NCBI GenBank assembly: GCA_037191015.1
Contig: JBBCKD010000010.1
Location: forward strand, 1-64,000
Reading direction: 5' to 3'
From: Ravibacter sp037191015
GTDB lineage: Bacteria; Bacteroidota; Bacteroidia; Cytophagales; Spirosomataceae
Length of the DNA stretch: 64,000 nucleotides
The notes under the pieces were generated by a model, which worked only from the letters and a program-made list of their open reading frames with translations, was not told the DNA's origin and searched no databases. A program made the position numbers and the translations under genes. Position 1 is the first letter of the stretch. Each line of letters begins with the position of its first letter. Below are positions 8,866-17,539 of the stretch, in pieces.

Positions 8866-9765
8866 TTATTTCTTTTTCCCTTTCTTTTTCGCCGGAACTT
8901 CCGCAGGCAATTTGGTTTTCCAGTCAGCCAGTGAGGTTTCGATTTGTCCTTTGTAGAAGCTGGCGAAATTGGCTTCACCCGATGCCTGGCCTAGAGTAAG
9001 GGCTTTTTGCGCCAAGGGCACCGCTTCCGTTACCTTACCGAGCTTGTTCAGGATCTGGGCTTTCAGCCATACATTCCCGAAGGTTTCTTTCAGGCCGATA
9101 GACTTGTCGGCCAGCGCCAGGGCCTGGTCGAGGTCTTTCCCTTTTCCCAGCATATAGTTGGCTACAGTTTGCAGTACGACGGGGTTTTCAGGGTTTTTGG
9201 CAACCGCTTCCCGGAAGCCTGCTTCGGTCAATTCTTCGGTGGCAACCTCCAGCTTAACCGGTACGGCCACGCCTGCCCACGATAAACTGAGTATAGCGGA
9301 GGTTTCCGTCAGGTCGCTGAAGCCTATCGTAAAAGTTTCTGTAGCGGGTACGCTGACCGGGGCAGCAGTGACACGGGCCACATCGTTTGATTCCGCATAG
9401 GCGCCAATGCCTCCCTGGTAGTTTTTATTAAGAATGATGGTCCAGGAGCCGCTGTTGGGAATGGAGAAAAGCGCATATTTCCCGGCAGGAACGGTTTTTC
9501 CGCCAAAAGTAAAATCGGTGCTGGCCTCTAGCGTGGTCGCCTGGTTGGCTCCCGTGCGCCATACCTGCCCGGTGGGCGCCAACGGCGAGCCGGGACCGAA
9601 AGCCTGCCGTCCTTTCAGGCTCGGACGGGAGTAGCTCACCGTGAAATCGGTCACCCCCACTGCCTGCTGGATAGTAGAGGAGGGACTCAATGCCGGCGTG
9701 CGCTGCGCAACCGACGAGGCAGCGACTGCAAAAATGAAAAGGAATACGAGAAGATGTTTTTTCAT
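8866..9765 (-). CDS. DUF2911 protein with C-terminal TPR-like helices
   Basis: 299 residues. Residues 1-20 are a Sec signal peptide ending VAAQ-like (SSVAQ). Residues about 22-170 match DUF2911: SYSRPSLKGRQAFG, VWRTGANQATTLEASTDFTFGGK and PAGKYALFSIPN are hallmark stretches. Residues about 178-285 form helices resembling two or three TPR units (QTVANYMLGKGKDLDQALALADKS). A lysine-rich tail KKKGKKK ends the protein. DUF2911 proteins are exported and have no established biochemical role; the TPR part suggests protein contacts. The gene lies 74 bases after the subtilase gene in the same direction. Confidence 0.88.
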   Translation of the reverse strand: MKKHLLVFLFIFAVAASSVAQRTPALSPSSTIQQAVGVTDFTVSYSRPSLKGRQAFGPGSPLAPTGQVWRTGANQATTLEASTDFTFGGKTVPAGKYALFSIPNSGSWTIILNKNYQGGIGAYAESNDVARVTAAPVSVPATETFTIGFSDLTETSAILSLSWAGVAVPVKLEVATEELTEAGFREAVAKNPENPVVLQTVANYMLGKGKDLDQALALADKSIGLKETFGNVWLKAQILNKLGKVTEAVPLAQKALTLGQASGEANFASFYKGQIETSLADWKTKLPAEVPAKKKGKKK

Positions 9766-9839
9766 GAGCCTTGGATGATTTGGTTGATAGCTTTAACCTC
9801 AAAAATAGCAATTATTGCGTATATAACCTTCTTTCCCGG

Positions 9840-11756
9840 CTATTGCCTGATGAATTTCCGGAGATATGTTCCGCTTCCCCCCGACGTGAGCCGGAGAAGG
9901 TACAGTCCTGGAGTAAGGTTATCGACGGCTATCCTGGCAGTGGCATTCGGGGATATAAAAAGCTCCGGGACAGCCTGTATAGTACCGGTGAGACTGATAA
10001 TTTCTGCGGAAAAAGTATCCCCGTCGGGGAAAGAACGCAGGTCTATGAAGATATAATTACGGGCAGGATTCGGCCATAGCGGGAGGGGGCCGGATGTAGG
10101 ATTGTAACCGCCGGGGAAGTCAACTGCCGCCACTTCCGAATAGCCGCCGGCTCTGAAGTTCGCCACCGCGCGTACCCGGTACCGGTACGAGCCCGACGTA
10201 TGCAGCGTATCGACCGGATGCTGATCTCCTCCCACAGTGGCTATCCTGACAAACGGACGGTCGTCGATCGACCGTTCGATCTCGTAATTGCTGATCATTG
10301 CGCCATAGGGATACTCCCAGGAAAGATATACGATGTTACCGTCGAGCGATGCTGTGAAGCTGGTGGGTGTATTGATGGAAAGGGTTTCGCTGTAATAGGG
10401 GATACCGTACCCGGTCGCATCGTCGGGCTGATTTGCCTTGTTTCCTATAGAGCGGATATAGGCGGCCAGCTCCTGCGCTGTTTTGCCGGGGTATACCTGC
10501 CAGAGCAGCGCTGCAAATGACGCCACCAGCGGTGACGAAAAGGAAGTGCCGTTGGAGGAAGTAACCGTGCCCGATACCGACCCCATGCTGACGCCGGAAC
10601 CCAGCGCAGCTACATCAGGCTTGGTGACTCCTTCTGCATTCGGACCGAAAGAGCTGAAGGAGGAGCGGGCGCCGGTCGAGGTTACCGCCCCGACCGTCAG
10701 GACGGAATCGACATCCGCAGGGGCAGTTATGTATTTCCAGCTGTTGCTCCCCTCATTGCCGGCCGATGCAACCAGCAGCATACCGGTCCGGGCAGCGAAG
10801 CGGGCCGCCCTCGAAATGATGGCAGTCTTCCCGTCCATCTGGGCATAGGTGTAGTCAAGAGCGGCGTTATCAAAAGAATTATAGCCCAGCGATGTGTTGA
10901 TGATGTCTACGCCCAGGCTGTCGGCACGTTCGGCAGCGAGCAGCCAGGCAACCTCTTCGTATGGTGTCTCGCTGTAGACATTTTCAGTTCTGTATAAGAC
11001 GTAGTCAGCATCAAAAGCGGGACCGACCAGGTTACCCTCCCACCGGGAGGCCATTACGCTGAGCACCTGCAATCCGTGGCTGTGATCGTCGTACACATGC
11101 GCATTGCGGTCAATAAAATCGTACGTGTCGACGATCCGGCCGTTTTCAAAAAGATGGCTTAAATAACCCTGCTGGTCGGCATTGGTGAAGCCCGAGTCGA
11201 AGACGCCGATCAGGAGCCCACGCCCGGTATAACCCATGGCGTGAAGCTGCGGCACACCCAGCATGTCGAGCTGGAAAAGGCTGCTCCCGTAGCTTATAGC
11301 ATCCCCGGATCCGAACTTAGCATCCGTCCGGCTTATTCTTGCGGTGTAATCAGCTCCGGTGAGCGCCATGCCGCGCTCGATCCCTTTGTAGCAGGAAAGC
11401 GCCTGTATGGCCTGTAGCTGGGATTCGGAAGCGCTCACTACCACGCCATTGAACCATTTGGTCGTATGAAGTACCTGTGCACCGGTAGCGCCGATCGAAG
11501 CGATATAGGCGGGATTTACGGGCAGATCGCTTTCCGAAATCGCAATATTCGCGGCGGTACGTCTCTGTATCGCTCTTTCCGAAAGAAAAGTTCCGGGTTG
11601 CGCCGTGGTATGAGGTGTGCCGTTTTTGTCCTTTAACAGGATGAGGTACCGTGGGGAGGTCTGGGCCGGGGCAACCGGTCCGCCGGCCAGGATGAGCGCA
11701 AGGGTAAGAAATTTCGCACCGGCCTTCAGAATGCTATGGAATCCGTAGTGAATCAT
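9840..11756 (-). CDS. T9SS-secreted subtilisin-like serine protease (S8)
   Basis: 638 residues. A hydrophobic signal peptide ends near PVAPAQ (residue 31). A prodomain-like segment to about 140 precedes the S8 catalytic domain, with triad D187 (GVFDSGF), H227 (DHSHGLQ) and S405 (NGTSFSSP), and oxyanion asparagine N334 (SAGNEG). A fibronectin type III-like domain spans about 455-545. The C-terminal ~75 residues (LWPNPARNYIFIDL, LTPGLYLLRL, KFIRQ) are a type A T9SS sorting domain. All catalytic residues are present, so an active cell-surface or released protease is expected. Natural substrate unknown; nutritional proteolysis or processing of surface proteins are both possible. Confidence 0.93.
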   Translation of the reverse strand: MIHYGFHSILKAGAKFLTLALILAGGPVAPAQTSPRYLILLKDKNGTPHTTAQPGTFLSERAIQRRTAANIAISESDLPVNPAYIASIGATGAQVLHTTKWFNGVVVSASESQLQAIQALSCYKGIERGMALTGADYTARISRTDAKFGSGDAISYGSSLFQLDMLGVPQLHAMGYTGRGLLIGVFDSGFTNADQQGYLSHLFENGRIVDTYDFIDRNAHVYDDHSHGLQVLSVMASRWEGNLVGPAFDADYVLYRTENVYSETPYEEVAWLLAAERADSLGVDIINTSLGYNSFDNAALDYTYAQMDGKTAIISRAARFAARTGMLLVASAGNEGSNSWKYITAPADVDSVLTVGAVTSTGARSSFSSFGPNAEGVTKPDVAALGSGVSMGSVSGTVTSSNGTSFSSPLVASFAALLWQVYPGKTAQELAAYIRSIGNKANQPDDATGYGIPYYSETLSINTPTSFTASLDGNIVYLSWEYPYGAMISNYEIERSIDDRPFVRIATVGGDQHPVDTLHTSGSYRYRVRAVANFRAGGYSEVAAVDFPGGYNPTSGPLPLWPNPARNYIFIDLRSFPDGDTFSAEIISLTGTIQAVPELFISPNATARIAVDNLTPGLYLLRLTSGGSGTYLRKFIRQ

Positions 11757-11840
11757 TCGGATACGTGTTTACAAGAGCAACCTCTCTGCAAAATACGCAA
11801 ATTTTAACTGTAAATGTTGCACGCCCGGATAGCGGCGGGG

Positions 11841-13412
11841 TCAGGCGATGTGCGAAGCGCCGCCCAGGTGGTCGCAGGTAAATAACGTCTGCATGCCGTC
11901 GAATTTTACGACGTCCTTGTTATAGCCGTGGGACATGCGGAGCGATTGCGTAATGTTATTATCGCCCATCGACAGATCCACGTCGTCCATCGTAAACTGG
12001 CAGGGGTGTTCATAACCCGCAGCGTGGGTAATTTCGATAAGCTCTTTTGTAAAGGTTTTGATATAGTTATAAAATCGCTCGCTCTTCAGAGCAGGATCGA
12101 GCCCTGAAACCAGCCATTTATTATTGGTAGCGACTCCTACCGGACACCTGTTGGTATGGCACAGCTGGGCCTGTATGCACCCGATCGACATCATGGCCTC
12201 CCTGGCCACGTTAATCAGGTCTGCGCCCATTGCAAAGGCCATCACCGCTTTGTCGGGAAGGCCGAGCTTCCCGGACGCGATAAAGGTAACGCGCTCGGTG
12301 AGGTGATAGCGCTGAAAAATTTTGTATACGCTGGCAAAAGCGTATACGAACGGAAGCGATACATGATCGGCGAAAGACGGCGGGGCGGCGCCTGTACCCC
12401 CTTCTCCGCCGTCGATGGTAATAAAATCCGGGCCCTTCCCGGTTTCGACCATCGTTTGGGCAAGCTCTTCCCACAGATCGAGCTTCCCGACAGCCGACTT
12501 GATACCTACGGGCAGCCCGGTCCTGCCGGCCATTTCCTCTATGAAGACGACCATCTCACGGATATTCGAGAAAGCCGTGTGATAGGGCCGCGAAACGATG
12601 TCCCGGCCCATGGGGACCTGGCGGATTTCAGCTATTTCCCGGGTAATCTTGCTGGCCGGCAGCACTCCGCCCTTCCCGGGTTTTGCTCCCTGCGAAAGCT
12701 TTAGTTCCAGCAACCGGATAGCGGGCGTTTCACCGGTAAGCCTTACCAGCTTTTCTATATCGAAATTCCCGTTTTGGTCGCGGACGCCGAAGTAGGAGGT
12801 GCCTATGTTAAAGACGACATCGGCTCCGAGCCGGTGGTAGGAGGACAGGCCTCCTTCTCCCGTATTATGGTAGCAGCCAAACTTTGCGGCGCCCATATTC
12901 AGCGCCGAGATGGCCCTGGACGACAGGGACCCGTAGCTCATGGCACTAATGTTAACCACGGATTTCGGCCGGTAGGGACGTGCACGGTTATGAAAGCTGC
13001 CGATCGTTTTGGCAGACGGAAGGGTATAATGATAGGGGTGATTCCCGTTAACGATGCTGTGCGGATGGTCGTCGGGAAGGTGTTTCGGCATCAAAGCCGG
13101 TTTTATCAGCACATACCCCGGGGCGGACATGTCCTGGTCGGTGCCAAAGCCCTGGTAATTGTTTTCCTTTTTCGAAGAGGCGTAGATCCACGACCGCTGG
13201 CGCCGGTTGAAAGGAAGCTCCTCCCTGTTGTTGGCCACTATGTACTGGCGCAGCTCAGGACCTATCGACTCAAGGAGGTACCTGAAATGCCCTACTATCG
13301 GGAAATTATGTTTGATCGCATGCTTCTTCTGAAGAATATCGATGAGCGCCCAGAAAACCAGGGCGACCAATACGTATACCCACCAGGGAATTTCAGAAAG
13401 AAGCTCCGGCAT
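11841..13412 (-). CDS. FMN-binding glutamate synthase family protein
   Basis: 523 residues from the preferred ATG at 13412, which begins MPELLSEIPWWVYVLVALVFW, a membrane anchor. An upstream ATG at 13490 would add 26 residues lying inside aroA and is less likely. The rest matches the central FMN/Fe-S domain of glutamate synthase GltB (AMSYGSLSSRAI, HNTGEGGLS, DGGEGGTGAAPPSFADH, and CHTNRCPVGVATNN, with cysteines like the 3Fe-4S ligands). The amidotransferase and C-terminal domains of GltB are absent. Such stand-alone proteins are common and mostly uncharacterised; an FMN-dependent oxidoreductase at the membrane is a reasonable reading. The start overlaps the aroA stop by 20 bases, so translation may be coupled. 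Confidence 0.85.
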   Translation of the reverse strand: MPELLSEIPWWVYVLVALVFWALIDILQKKHAIKHNFPIVGHFRYLLESIGPELRQYIVANNREELPFNRRQRSWIYASSKKENNYQGFGTDQDMSAPGYVLIKPALMPKHLPDDHPHSIVNGNHPYHYTLPSAKTIGSFHNRARPYRPKSVVNISAMSYGSLSSRAISALNMGAAKFGCYHNTGEGGLSSYHRLGADVVFNIGTSYFGVRDQNGNFDIEKLVRLTGETPAIRLLELKLSQGAKPGKGGVLPASKITREIAEIRQVPMGRDIVSRPYHTAFSNIREMVVFIEEMAGRTGLPVGIKSAVGKLDLWEELAQTMVETGKGPDFITIDGGEGGTGAAPPSFADHVSLPFVYAFASVYKIFQRYHLTERVTFIASGKLGLPDKAVMAFAMGADLINVAREAMMSIGCIQAQLCHTNRCPVGVATNNKWLVSGLDPALKSERFYNYIKTFTKELIEITHAAGYEHPCQFTMDDVDLSMGDNNITQSLRMSHGYNKDVVKFDGMQTLFTCDHLGGASHIA

Positions 13413-14652
13413 AGCTTTCCAGCTTTGTGACAGTCTCCAGGTCTTTCCAGAACCCGGGATAGGACTTGACGACCACGCCCGGTTCTTCAATTACAATAGG
13501 ACGTGAAACCCCTACCGGGGCAAAAGCCATGGCCATGCGATGATCGTCGTACGTGTCAATAACCGGGAGCTTGTCTCCTCCGCCGGTTGTATTGACTTCA
13601 TACCTGTGGTTGGGCTCTGTTTCGGTAAGTCCGGCGCCTATTTTCAATAGCTCGGCCTGAAGAGCCGCCACGCGGTCGGTCTCCTTAATTTTAAGGCTTT
13701 CTATCCCGGTCATTACCAGCTTGATACGCTTGGCGGCACAGCACACTGCAACGGTCTGCACAAGGTCGGGGCAGCCTGAAAAATCCCAGTTCAATTCTGC
13801 CACCGCTTCCTTCTTTTGCAGCAGTACACCCCTGTCGGTATAGGTAGTCTTAACGCCCAGGGGATCCATAATGTGAGCGATCGCACTGTCTCCCTGCAGG
13901 GATTCCTGCTTGAGCCCGAGCAGTTCGATCTCTGCATCTTCCGCCAGTGCGACCAGGCTGTACCAATAGCTGGCTCCCGACCAGTCGGATTCGACCGAAA
14001 AAGCGGCGGGGCTGTAGTCCTGGTGTGGAACGTGTATCGTTTTGCTTTTCCAGTCGGCCGTATAGGAAATCCCGAAATGAGCCATTTGCTGCAGCGTCAT
14101 TTCTATGTAGGGACGGGAACCTATTTCCCCTTCCAGGTGCAGCATAAGCCCGTCAGGTAACGCGGGCGATACCAGGAGCAACGCCGAGATATACTGGCTG
14201 CTTACATTGCTTTTAACTCTAAGCGTATTATTCCCGGAGTATTCAAAACCTTCCAGCCGCATGGGAGGGTACCCCTCTTTTCCCAGGTAGGTAATAGTAG
14301 CCCCCAATTCCCGGAGCGCATCCACCAGTATACCGATGGGCCGCTCGCACATCCGCGGCGTTCCCGTCATCACTTTCCGCTGTCCTGTCACTGCAAAATA
14401 AGCCGTGAGGAACCGCATGGGCGCTCCGGCATCTATGACGTCCGCAGTTTCTCCGGTATTGTGAAGGAGCCTTTCCAGGGTTTGGGTATCCCTAGCCTCG
14501 GAAACATTGCTCAAGGCGCTTTTGAACCCGGTGAGCGCACTGATGATCAGTGAACGGTTACTTTCACTTTTGGATGACGCCAGCTGGATGGCGGTACGGA
14601 TCGGCTGCTGCCGGGGACTGACTAAAACAGATTTCAAAGTACTATAGATCAT
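13393..14652 (-). CDS. aroA: 3-phosphoshikimate 1-carboxyvinyltransferase (EPSP synthase)
   Basis: 419 residues from the ATG at 14652 (MIYSTLKSVLVSP). A longer frame to 14784 adds sequence unlike the family. Shikimate-phosphate binding motifs are present: QLASSKSESNRSLI near the N terminus, DAGAPMRFLTAYFAV, and SDWSGASYWY in the middle. KIKETDRVAALQAEL and DTYDDHRMAMAFAP mark the C-terminal half. The enzyme joins PEP to shikimate 3-phosphate in the pathway to chorismate. The usual N-G-G-T-A variant is replaced by DAGAP at the first glycine loop, as in other Bacteroidota. The 3' end overlaps the glutamate-synthase-like gene. Other shikimate genes are not in the window. Confidence 0.93.
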   Translation of the reverse strand: MIYSTLKSVLVSPRQQPIRTAIQLASSKSESNRSLIISALTGFKSALSNVSEARDTQTLERLLHNTGETADVIDAGAPMRFLTAYFAVTGQRKVMTGTPRMCERPIGILVDALRELGATITYLGKEGYPPMRLEGFEYSGNNTLRVKSNVSSQYISALLLVSPALPDGLMLHLEGEIGSRPYIEMTLQQMAHFGISYTADWKSKTIHVPHQDYSPAAFSVESDWSGASYWYSLVALAEDAEIELLGLKQESLQGDSAIAHIMDPLGVKTTYTDRGVLLQKKEAVAELNWDFSGCPDLVQTVAVCCAAKRIKLVMTGIESLKIKETDRVAALQAELLKIGAGLTETEPNHRYEVNTTGGGDKLPVIDTYDDHRMAMAFAPVGVSRPIVIEEPGVVVKSYPGFWKDLETVTKLESYAGASF

Positions 14653-14780
14653 GCAATTCGTATTACGCCTATACCGGAGCGGTATTTGTGACTGCAAGTT
14701 ACGAATAAATGATCTATCGGGACGCCGCTTTCCTTTGTCTATTGACGGTGGGAGGATGTCCTCATGTCTCCGACCGGTAA

Positions 14781-14881
14781 ACAAATATCATAATAGGACG
14801 ATGCATACCGGTCAGAGACAGGCTTTCGCGCTTCCTCCGTCTAAAGACGGGGAAGAGCTTACTCTTCCCAAAGGCGGAGGC
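14781..14881. repeat. Dispersed hairpin repeat, copy A
   Basis: CTCCGACCGG, a variable AT-rich loop and CCGGTCAGAG form an inverted pair. The segment CGCGCTTCCTCCGTCT then leads into AGACGGGGAAGAGC. The same order of words recurs at 17432-17530. The stop codon of the next minus-strand gene (14859) lies inside this copy. Apart from the repeat, the gap 14653-14858 shows nothing recognisable. Confidence 0.8.
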
Positions 14882-15536
14882 CTATTTTGACCCCCACAGA
14901 GAGAAGCCCTGTCCATCTTTTCCCCTCATAAAAGTCTTCTCCGTCGAAAAACGGATCGTGGACTTCATTTCTCGGGTTTTCCACATCGGAGTACGAAACC
15001 TGGGTCCACGCCATACCCAATCCGGAAAATAAATCCAGGGTGAGCTTCCTTCCGACAAGGAACTTAACTCCCATTTTGGATATTCCGCCAAACTTTTCTT
15101 TCTGGAACCCGGCTCTGTCAAATACTACTTTTTCATCGAAGGAAACGATATAGTAGGAACTGCCCGAAGTATAGCTGCTGTTGACATAGAGCCCTTCGGC
15201 AGCCAGGTACCATCCCATATCCTCCCGCTGAAGCAGGTAAAACTTGATCTCCGGCCGTATCTCCCACAATTGGTAGTCAGTGCGCCTGTCGTTCTTCATT
15301 AAGACGACAGTAAAAGGATTGTTGCCGATACCTGCGCTCAGGCCATAGCTCCACCTACCCCCTGTTATGCGTTCCACCCCGATACGGAGCGAAGGATCGG
15401 GGTGAGCCAATGCGAGCGGCATAATGTGAAGATCGAGATTGGCCGGTAAGGTCTCGCGGTTACGGGTCTGCGCATTGACCTGCAATGCGGATAAAACGAC
15501 GACCAGAGTCTGAAGCAGCAGGATAAATTTGTGCAT
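14859..15536 (-). CDS. Predicted outer-membrane beta-barrel protein, unknown function
   Basis: 225 residues from the ATG at 15536, chosen because MHKFILLLQTLVVVLSALQVNAQ is then a proper signal peptide; an earlier ATG at 15569 would add 11 residues. The body is an alternation of amphipathic beta strands (WSYGLSAGIGNNPFTVVLM, IRPEIKFYLL, GWYLAAEGLYV, LTLDLFSGLGMAW, GLLSVGVKIGLRL), as in small outer-membrane barrels. The last residues (LWEE) and the stop codon are supplied by the dispersed hairpin repeat, so the original C terminus may have been altered. It forms a same-strand group with two further envelope genes. No function can be assigned. Confidence 0.7.
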   Translation of the reverse strand: MHKFILLLQTLVVVLSALQVNAQTRNRETLPANLDLHIMPLALAHPDPSLRIGVERITGGRWSYGLSAGIGNNPFTVVLMKNDRRTDYQLWEIRPEIKFYLLQREDMGWYLAAEGLYVNSSYTSGSSYYIVSFDEKVVFDRAGFQKEKFGGISKMGVKFLVGRKLTLDLFSGLGMAWTQVSYSDVENPRNEVHDPFFDGEDFYEGKRWTGLLSVGVKIGLRLWEE

Positions 15537-15588
15537 AAGTATGGCGGCTTTCATGAATGATGTGTTCACGAAATTGAAGATAAATCAA

Positions 15589-16464
15589 CTATTTCCCAAA
15601 CCTTAACCCTACAGACAGATCGATATGTGACAGCGATTCGTAGCTGTCCTTGTCAAGCTCGACCGTTTCCGTCCGGAAACCGTTTGAAATCCTGTATTTG
15701 GTGAGTGTTGCAGCGGTATAGCCAAACTGAAGCCCGAGGGCCATTCCTTTCGAAAGGCCGATATCATACCCTACACCCCAGTACAAACCGGCCGTCCCTC
15801 CTTTGAACGACAGGTTTTCATTCAGCAGGACGGATTTGTTCCGGTATCCGGCATAGCCGATACCTACGTCAAGGACGAATGCACCTGTTTTCTTTCCGTT
15901 GAGAAGGCGCGTGCTGAAAAGAGGGCCGAACCAGGTGATCCCGATATTGTCGCTCATGCTGCCGTATTGCGTCTGCCCGTTGGGAGGAGTAACGTAAATA
16001 TTGTCGGCATCGGCCTTCGAACGAAAATGATTGTAACGAAGTCCTGCTCCCAGCTGTTCGGAGAAATAATAGGAAGCGCCGGCCTCGTAGTGAGCGCCCG
16101 ATTTGAGATCTTTCAAGTACGGCTTCAGGCTGGGGTCTATACCCGGGGGCAATTTTCCGAGCCGGTAGCTGAAGCCCCCGTTCAACGAAAGGCGCCAGCG
16201 CGGGAACGCAGGCTTATCGCGCCGGTATCCGACAGGCAGGACGGCGGAGTCAAAGTAATTATACTGGTATCCGGCTACCTGGGAAACAGGCAATAACGTG
16301 TTCCGGACCTCGTTTTGATGGACAAATGTGAAGTAAACATAATTATTCTTCACTTTCGTGATCCTGCAGTTCAGGGAGTCGCCCTCGGCGGTTACAACCA
16401 GGTCCTGGGCGGCGCTTTTCAGCAGTATGCCCGATAGCGCAAATGTCAGCAGCAGCTTGTTCAT
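15589..16464 (-). CDS. Predicted outer-membrane beta-barrel protein, unknown function
   Basis: 291 residues. The signal peptide MNKLLLTFALSGILLKSAAQ is followed by a short globular part (DLVVTAEGDSLNCRITKVKNNYVYFTF), often seen in bacteroidete envelope proteins. Porin-like beta strands follow and end with SVGLRFGK. Glycine- and aromatic-rich strand pairs (YEAGASYYF, LGAGLRYNHF, AFVLDVGIGYAGY, MALGLQFGYTAATL) support an 8-10 strand barrel. It lies 52 bases from the barrel gene downstream and 21 bases from the lipoprotein gene upstream, so the three are probably one envelope operon. Confidence 0.72.
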   Translation of the reverse strand: MNKLLLTFALSGILLKSAAQDLVVTAEGDSLNCRITKVKNNYVYFTFVHQNEVRNTLLPVSQVAGYQYNYFDSAVLPVGYRRDKPAFPRWRLSLNGGFSYRLGKLPPGIDPSLKPYLKDLKSGAHYEAGASYYFSEQLGAGLRYNHFRSKADADNIYVTPPNGQTQYGSMSDNIGITWFGPLFSTRLLNGKKTGAFVLDVGIGYAGYRNKSVLLNENLSFKGGTAGLYWGVGYDIGLSKGMALGLQFGYTAATLTKYRISNGFRTETVELDKDSYESLSHIDLSVGLRFGK

Positions 16465-16485
16465 TTCAGATAGTATAAGAATTGA

Positions 16486-17214
16486 TCAGTCTTTATTTTC
16501 TATAGTATCAAACTCGATTTTACCGGTTTTCCGGTCTACCAGCTCCAGCCTGGGCCGCCCGACAAAGGCACCCATGGCCACACTGCACCGGATATAGTAT
16601 TCATTGCCGAATTCAATCTTAACGGGGATCTCCGCTTTTGATTCCGTTTTTGCCCAGAGAGTATTCAATCCCTCTTTCTTTATCATGATGGTCTGTTTCC
16701 ATTTGTTCTTCACCCTGCAGATGACGGTGTCTCCCAGGTGGAGGTCGAAGCTTACCAGGGGACCTGTACCCGACGCTCTGTAGACATGTAGCAGGGCGTA
16801 ACCGGCATCGGGCGGAAGCGCGGATGCCGGCTCATCGGCTTTGACAATTCCGGAAGCATCTATTTTGAGGATATCCGCCCTTATCCGGTGACAGCTGCTT
16901 GTCCAGAAGCTCGGCGGCTGATGCCGGGTAATCTTTATGGCATTTCCCCCGGCTTTGCGCGCTTCGTCTTTTGCTTTTTCTATCGCTACGTCCAGCCCGC
17001 AGTCAGTAGAGAAGCCGGAGTCCCCTATTTTGACCGTTCCTACAACTTCTGCGTCTGCCGGGAAGTCGTCACCGGGCATAAATACGATCACTTCTTCACG
17101 GTAGTCGAGAGCAGCATAGTGTTTGCTGATCGATGTGGAAACTTTCGGAGAGCATGCGGAAATGAATAACAGCAGTAGCCCTCCGGCAAAGAGAGATATT
17201 CTGAGAGAGTTCAT
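16486..17214 (-). CDS. Predicted lipoprotein, unknown function
   Basis: 242 residues. The N terminus MNSLRISLFAGGLLLLFISAC carries a lipobox with the acylated cysteine at residue 21, so this is a membrane-anchored lipoprotein. Residues about 45-120 (EEVIVFMPGDDFPADAEVVGTVKIGDSGFSTDC...GGNAIKITRH) resemble small periplasmic domains in which related residues surround a cysteine pair. The second half looks beta-rich. It heads the envelope group 14859-17214. No family can be named with confidence. Confidence 0.7.
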   Translation of the reverse strand: MNSLRISLFAGGLLLLFISACSPKVSTSISKHYAALDYREEVIVFMPGDDFPADAEVVGTVKIGDSGFSTDCGLDVAIEKAKDEARKAGGNAIKITRHQPPSFWTSSCHRIRADILKIDASGIVKADEPASALPPDAGYALLHVYRASGTGPLVSFDLHLGDTVICRVKNKWKQTIMIKKEGLNTLWAKTESKAEIPVKIEFGNEYYIRCSVAMGAFVGRPRLELVDRKTGKIEFDTIENKD

Positions 17215-17539
17215 AAGGCGTTTCAGTTTTTTTAAAAGAAGTATATCGGAATTGTATGTTTTATTTTCAAAGTCTGTCCGGATCTACCGGTTAGTATAGA
17301 TGACCTCGATACGTAGCAACAAAGTAAAGATTATTTACGAAGTATATATATGATTTTGGTCATGCGGCGGAGAGCTCAATTATTTTTTTCCCGGTTCTCC
17401 CTCGTCTTAGACGATAGGAGTGCGACACCCGGTCTCCGACCGGTGAATAATGACGGCGACAATAATTAATATGATTTGCCGGTCAGAGCCCGGCCTTCGC
17501 GCTTCCTCCGTCGGAGACGGGGAAGAGCGGGCGTACAGC
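17215..17539. other. Gene-free spacer with promoter-like AT-rich part
   Basis: 325 bases between the end of the sialidase-locus run and the envelope lipoprotein gene. Bases 17215-17395 are AT-rich and probably hold the promoter for the minus-strand envelope genes, though no exact TAnnTTTG was found there. Bases 17432-17530 are a dispersed hairpin repeat. No open frame with coding character is seen. Confidence 0.6.
17432..17530. repeat. Dispersed hairpin repeat, copy B
   Basis: Copy of the element at 14781-14881: CTCCGACCGG and CCGGTCAGAG arms, then CGCGCTTCCTCCGTC and GACGGGGAAGAGCG. The loop differs in sequence but keeps similar length. It sits at the 3' end of the MFS gene, where it may serve as terminator of the long minus-strand gene run. 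Confidence 0.8.
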
